From Bog-756 sp963824645 (lineage in GTDB: Bacteria > Actinomycetota > Acidimicrobiia > Acidimicrobiales > RAAP-2): 64,000 nucleotides of DNA. The notes under the pieces are model-generated. The model had not been told where the DNA came from. It was given only the letters and a program-made list of their open reading frames with translations, and did not search any database. How positions within the stretch are numbered: the first letter of the stretch is position 1; every line of letters begins with the position of its first letter. A program made the position numbers and the translations under genes. Location: NCBI GenBank assembly GCA_963824645.1, contig CAWGQC010000011.1, forward strand, positions 1 through 64,000, in the 5' to 3' direction. Shown here piece after piece: positions 60,043 through 64,000 of the stretch.

Positions 60043-62139
60043 ATGGCTGAAGCGAGCACACGCCACCATCCCCTGGCCAAGACCCGAAACATCGGGATCA
60101 TGGCCCATATCGACGCGGGCAAGACCACCACCACCGAGCGGATCCTCTATTACACCGGCAAGAACTACAAGATCGGTGAGGTCCACGAAGGTGCGGCCAC
60201 CATGGACTGGATGGTCCAGGAGCAGGAGCGGGGGATCACCATCACCTCGGCCGCCACCACCTGCATGTGGCGGGACACGGTCATCAACATCATCGACACC
60301 CCGGGCCACGTCGACTTCACCGTGGAGGTGGAGCGCTCGCTGCGGGTCCTCGACGGGGCGGTGGCGGTCTTCGATGCCGTGGCCGGCGTGGAGCCCCAGA
60401 CCGAGACGGTGTGGCGCCAGGCCAACAAGTACGAGGTCCCCCGGATCTGTTTCATCAACAAGATGGACAGGACCGGTGCCAATTTCGACCAGTGCGTGGA
60501 GATGATCCGCGACCGCCTCGACTGCGTCACCGCCGTGGTCCAGCTGCCCATCGGTGCCGAAGGTGAGTTCCGGGGGGTGGTCGACCTGGTGCACATGCGG
60601 GCCCTGGTGTGGGACGACGGCATGGGCGAGGAATGGAAGGAAGAGGAGATTCCGGCGGCCATGAAGGCGGTGGCCGAGGAGGCCCACCACCAGCTCATCG
60701 ACGTGGTCTCCAACCACGACGACACCATCATGGAGAAGTACCTGGGGGACGAGGAGATCACCCCCGAGGACCTGCAACGGGCCCTGCGGACAGTGACCCT
60801 GGGCAGCCACGCCGTTCCCATACTGTGCGGATCGGCCTTCAAGAACAAGGGCGTCCAGCCCATGCTCGACGCCGTGGTCGACTACCTGCCCAGCCCGCTG
60901 GACATCCCCCCGACCATGGGCACCGTCCCCCGCAAGGAGGGGGTGACCGTCGAGCGCCCGCCCGACGACAGTGCTCCCTTCTCCGCCCTGGCCTTCAAGA
61001 TCATGACCGATCCCTATGTGGGGAAGCTCACCTACCTGCGGGTCTATTCGGGCACCTTGACCAAGGGGTCAGGTGTCATCAACTCCACCAAGGACCGCAA
61101 GGAGCGGGTGGGCCGCATCCTCCAGATGCACGCCAACTCCCGCGAGGATCTGGACGTCACCTACGCCGGCGACATCGTGGCCGCGGTGGGGCTCAAGCAG
61201 ACCACCACCGGCGACACCCTGTGCGACGCCGACAACCAGGTGGTGCTGGAGTCGTTGACCTTCCCCGAGCCGGTCATCCACGTGGCCGTGGAGCCCAAGA
61301 CCAAGGTGGACCAGGACAAGCTGGGCAAAGCCCTGTTCTCTTTGTCCGAGGAGGACCCCACCTTCCGGGTGCAGTCCGACGAGGAGACCGGCCAGACGGT
61401 GATCTCGGGGATGGGCGAGCTCCACCTCGAGGTGCTGGTCGACCGGATGCTGCGTGAGTTCAACGTGGATGCCAACGTGGGCAAGCCCCAGGTGGCCTAC
61501 CGCGAGACGGTGCGCAAGAAGGTGGAGAAGGTCGAGCTCCGGTACGTCCGCCAGACCGGAGGCAAGGGCCAGTACGGGCACGTGGTCATCACCCTGGAGC
61601 CCACGGGGCCCGGGGGCGGCTACGAGTTCGTCGACAAGATCAGTGGTGGCGTGATCCCGAAGGAGTACATCCCCTCGGTCGATCAGGGCATCCGTGAGTC
61701 GATCACCTCGGGAGTGCTGGCCGGCTATCCCACCGTGGACATCAAGGTGACCCTCACCTACGGATCGTTCCACGACGTGGACTCCTCGGAGATGGCCTTC
61801 AAGATCGCCGGTTCGATGGCCATCAAGAAGGCGGCCGCCCTGGCCGATCCGGTTCTTCTCGAACCGGTGATGGCCGTCGAGGTGACCACCCCCGAGGACT
61901 ACATGGGCGACGTGATCGGCGACCTTTCGTCTCGCCGGGGCAAAGTCGAGGGCATGGAGCAGCGGGGCAACAGTCACATCGTGCGGGCCCAGGTACCACT
62001 GAGCGACATGTTCGGCTACGCTACCGACCTGCGCTCGCGCACCCAGGGCCGAGCCACCTACACCATGCAGTTCCAGGCCTACAACGAGGTCCCCGAGTCG
62101 ATCGCCAAGGAGATCATCGCCAAGGCGCGAGGCGAGTAG
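60043..62139 (+). CDS. fusA: Elongation factor G
   Basis: This is the translocase GTPase, 698 residues. The G1 motif is AHIDAGKTTTTERIL, then DTPGHVDFT and INKMDRTGA. Domains II-V follow, with GKPQVAYRETVRKKV of domain IV and RGKVEGMEQRGN of domain V. It is encoded between rpsG and tuf in the classical str operon. Confidence 0.98.
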   Translation: MAEASTRHHPLAKTRNIGIMAHIDAGKTTTTERILYYTGKNYKIGEVHEGAATMDWMVQEQERGITITSAATTCMWRDTVINIIDTPGHVDFTVEVERSLRVLDGAVAVFDAVAGVEPQTETVWRQANKYEVPRICFINKMDRTGANFDQCVEMIRDRLDCVTAVVQLPIGAEGEFRGVVDLVHMRALVWDDGMGEEWKEEEIPAAMKAVAEEAHHQLIDVVSNHDDTIMEKYLGDEEITPEDLQRALRTVTLGSHAVPILCGSAFKNKGVQPMLDAVVDYLPSPLDIPPTMGTVPRKEGVTVERPPDDSAPFSALAFKIMTDPYVGKLTYLRVYSGTLTKGSGVINSTKDRKERVGRILQMHANSREDLDVTYAGDIVAAVGLKQTTTGDTLCDADNQVVLESLTFPEPVIHVAVEPKTKVDQDKLGKALFSLSEEDPTFRVQSDEETGQTVISGMGELHLEVLVDRMLREFNVDANVGKPQVAYRETVRKKVEKVELRYVRQTGGKGQYGHVVITLEPTGPGGGYEFVDKISGGVIPKEYIPSVDQGIRESITSGVLAGYPTVDIKVTLTYGSFHDVDSSEMAFKIAGSMAIKKAAALADPVLLEPVMAVEVTTPEDYMGDVIGDLSSRRGKVEGMEQRGNSHIVRAQVPLSDMFGYATDLRSRTQGRATYTMQFQAYNEVPESIAKEIIAKARGE

Positions 62140-62329
62140 GGGACGTGCGCCAGAAGTCGTAACCGCAGTACCCAATCAGCAACAACAGCCCGGTGCAGTC
62201 GTTGGCATCAGATGCGGATGGACCGGCTGAGCAGTCGTAATCGATACACGAGGAGAGACGACAGGCAACCGCCTGCGTCGTGGCGGGCCCGAGGGGGCAC
62301 CGTCCGAGATCAGGAGCATTACCCCACCC

Positions 62330-63517
<1,188 letters not shown>

Positions 63518-63561
63518 CTCTCCGAGCCCACCGCAGAACCACAGGGAAGGACCCCGTACCC

Positions 63562-63891
63562 ATGGCCGCAGAAGGCCCCCGCCAGAAGATCCGGATCAGG
63601 CTCAAGGCCTATGACCACGAGATCCTCGACCAGTCGACCGAAAAGATCGTCCAGACGGTGCTGCGCACCCAGGCCAAGGTGCTGGGCCCTGTGCCCCTGC
63701 CCACCGAGAAGCACCGCTATACGGTGATCCGCTCGCCCCACAAGTACAAGGACAGCCGCGAGCACTTCGAGATGCGGGTGCACAAGCGACTGGTCGACAT
63801 CGTCGAGCACACCCCGAAGACGGTGGACTCGCTCCAGAGGCTGGACCTGCCGGCCGGGGTGGACATCGAGATCAAGATCCAGACCGTCTAG
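63562..63891 (+). CDS. rpsJ: 30S ribosomal protein S10
   Basis: S10 is both a 30S protein and the NusE antitermination factor. It has 109 residues, including RIRLKAYDHEILDQSTEKIV and LPTEKHRYTVIRSPH. It opens the S10 operon, which runs on beyond the window. The first residues, MAAEGPRQK, are a short extension. Confidence 0.97.
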   Translation: MAAEGPRQKIRIRLKAYDHEILDQSTEKIVQTVLRTQAKVLGPVPLPTEKHRYTVIRSPHKYKDSREHFEMRVHKRLVDIVEHTPKTVDSLQRLDLPAGVDIEIKIQTV

Positions 63892-63917
63892 TCCGGCTTG
63901 CCGGTGGGCCCGGGGCA

Positions 63918-63946
63918 TTGTTCCCGCCCGCAGGATGGTATATAGT
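63918..63946 (+). promoter_or_regulatory. Promoter between rpsJ and the rest of the S10 operon
   Basis: TTGTTC (63918-63923) and TATAGT (63941-63946) are separated by 17 bp. The downstream genes lie outside the window. Confidence 0.5.
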
Positions 63947-64000
63947 CGCCGGTCGGCCTGATGTCGGGCCACAAGATCAACAAGACGTGTACGAGCGCCC

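Noticed and set aside
62140..62329. Possible separate tuf promoter
   Set aside because: I found no -35/-10 pair with acceptable spacing and would not force one.

Overview
The window is chromosomal DNA from a high-GC actinobacterium. The core block runs tRNA-rpmG-tRNA-secE-nusG-rplKA-rplJL-rpoBC-rpsLG-fusA-tuf-rpsJ. An SRP RNA lies just upstream of dnaX-recR. There is an actinobacterial-type acyl-CoA carboxylase epsilon subunit, and many genes carry a -10 box only 6-8 nt before the start codon. The proteins most resemble class Acidimicrobiia. That placement is an inference from gene content and protein style, not a database result.

Layout. 1-2.9 kb is mobile DNA: an IS3-family element with an OrfA/OrfB frameshift, then an IS481-type element bounded by a 19-bp direct repeat that includes the 3' end of a tRNA-Ser(CGA) gene. 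3.1-5.2 kb is a two-component system whose response regulator and histidine kinase each carry a single-base frameshift, with a receiver-like remnant beside them. 5.4-10.2 kb is a 1569-residue secreted/surface protein with near-identical 405-bp tandem repeats and several IPT/TIG domains. 10.2-14.2 kb is housekeeping: tadA directly behind tRNA-Ser(GGA), SRP RNA, dnaX (frameshifted as read), recR and a SixA-type phosphatase. 15.5-25.5 kb is a C4/C5 acyl-CoA cluster: thiolase, crotonyl-CoA carboxylase/reductase, methylmalonyl/ethylmalonyl-CoA epimerase, acyl-CoA carboxylase beta and epsilon, a MeaA/Ecm-type mutase and 3-hydroxybutyryl-CoA dehydrogenase. Together these form much of an ethylmalonyl-CoA pathway. 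25.5-46.4 kb is mixed metabolism and envelope: hydrolase, S51-type peptidase, two cyclophilins, aspartokinase, Asd, PhoU, NDH-2-like oxidoreductase, RmuC, a sulfolipid-type SqdB, citrate synthase, TesB, GH1, GtrA, membrane proteins, YajQ, an MptB-like mannosyltransferase and a GNAT. 46.5-64 kb is the translation/transcription block on the plus strand, with readable promoters before rplJ, rpoB, rpsL and after rpsJ.

Two patterns cross the window. First, four genes (response regulator, kinase, dnaX, SDR) are each split by one single-base indel in a GC-rich run. For dnaX this almost certainly means a sequence error; for the two-component pair real decay near the IS elements is also possible. Second, at least thirteen genes have TAnnnT 6-8 nt before the start codon and no Shine-Dalgarno sequence, which points to widespread leaderless transcription. 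I found no CRISPR array, prophage, defence island or secondary-metabolite megasynthase.
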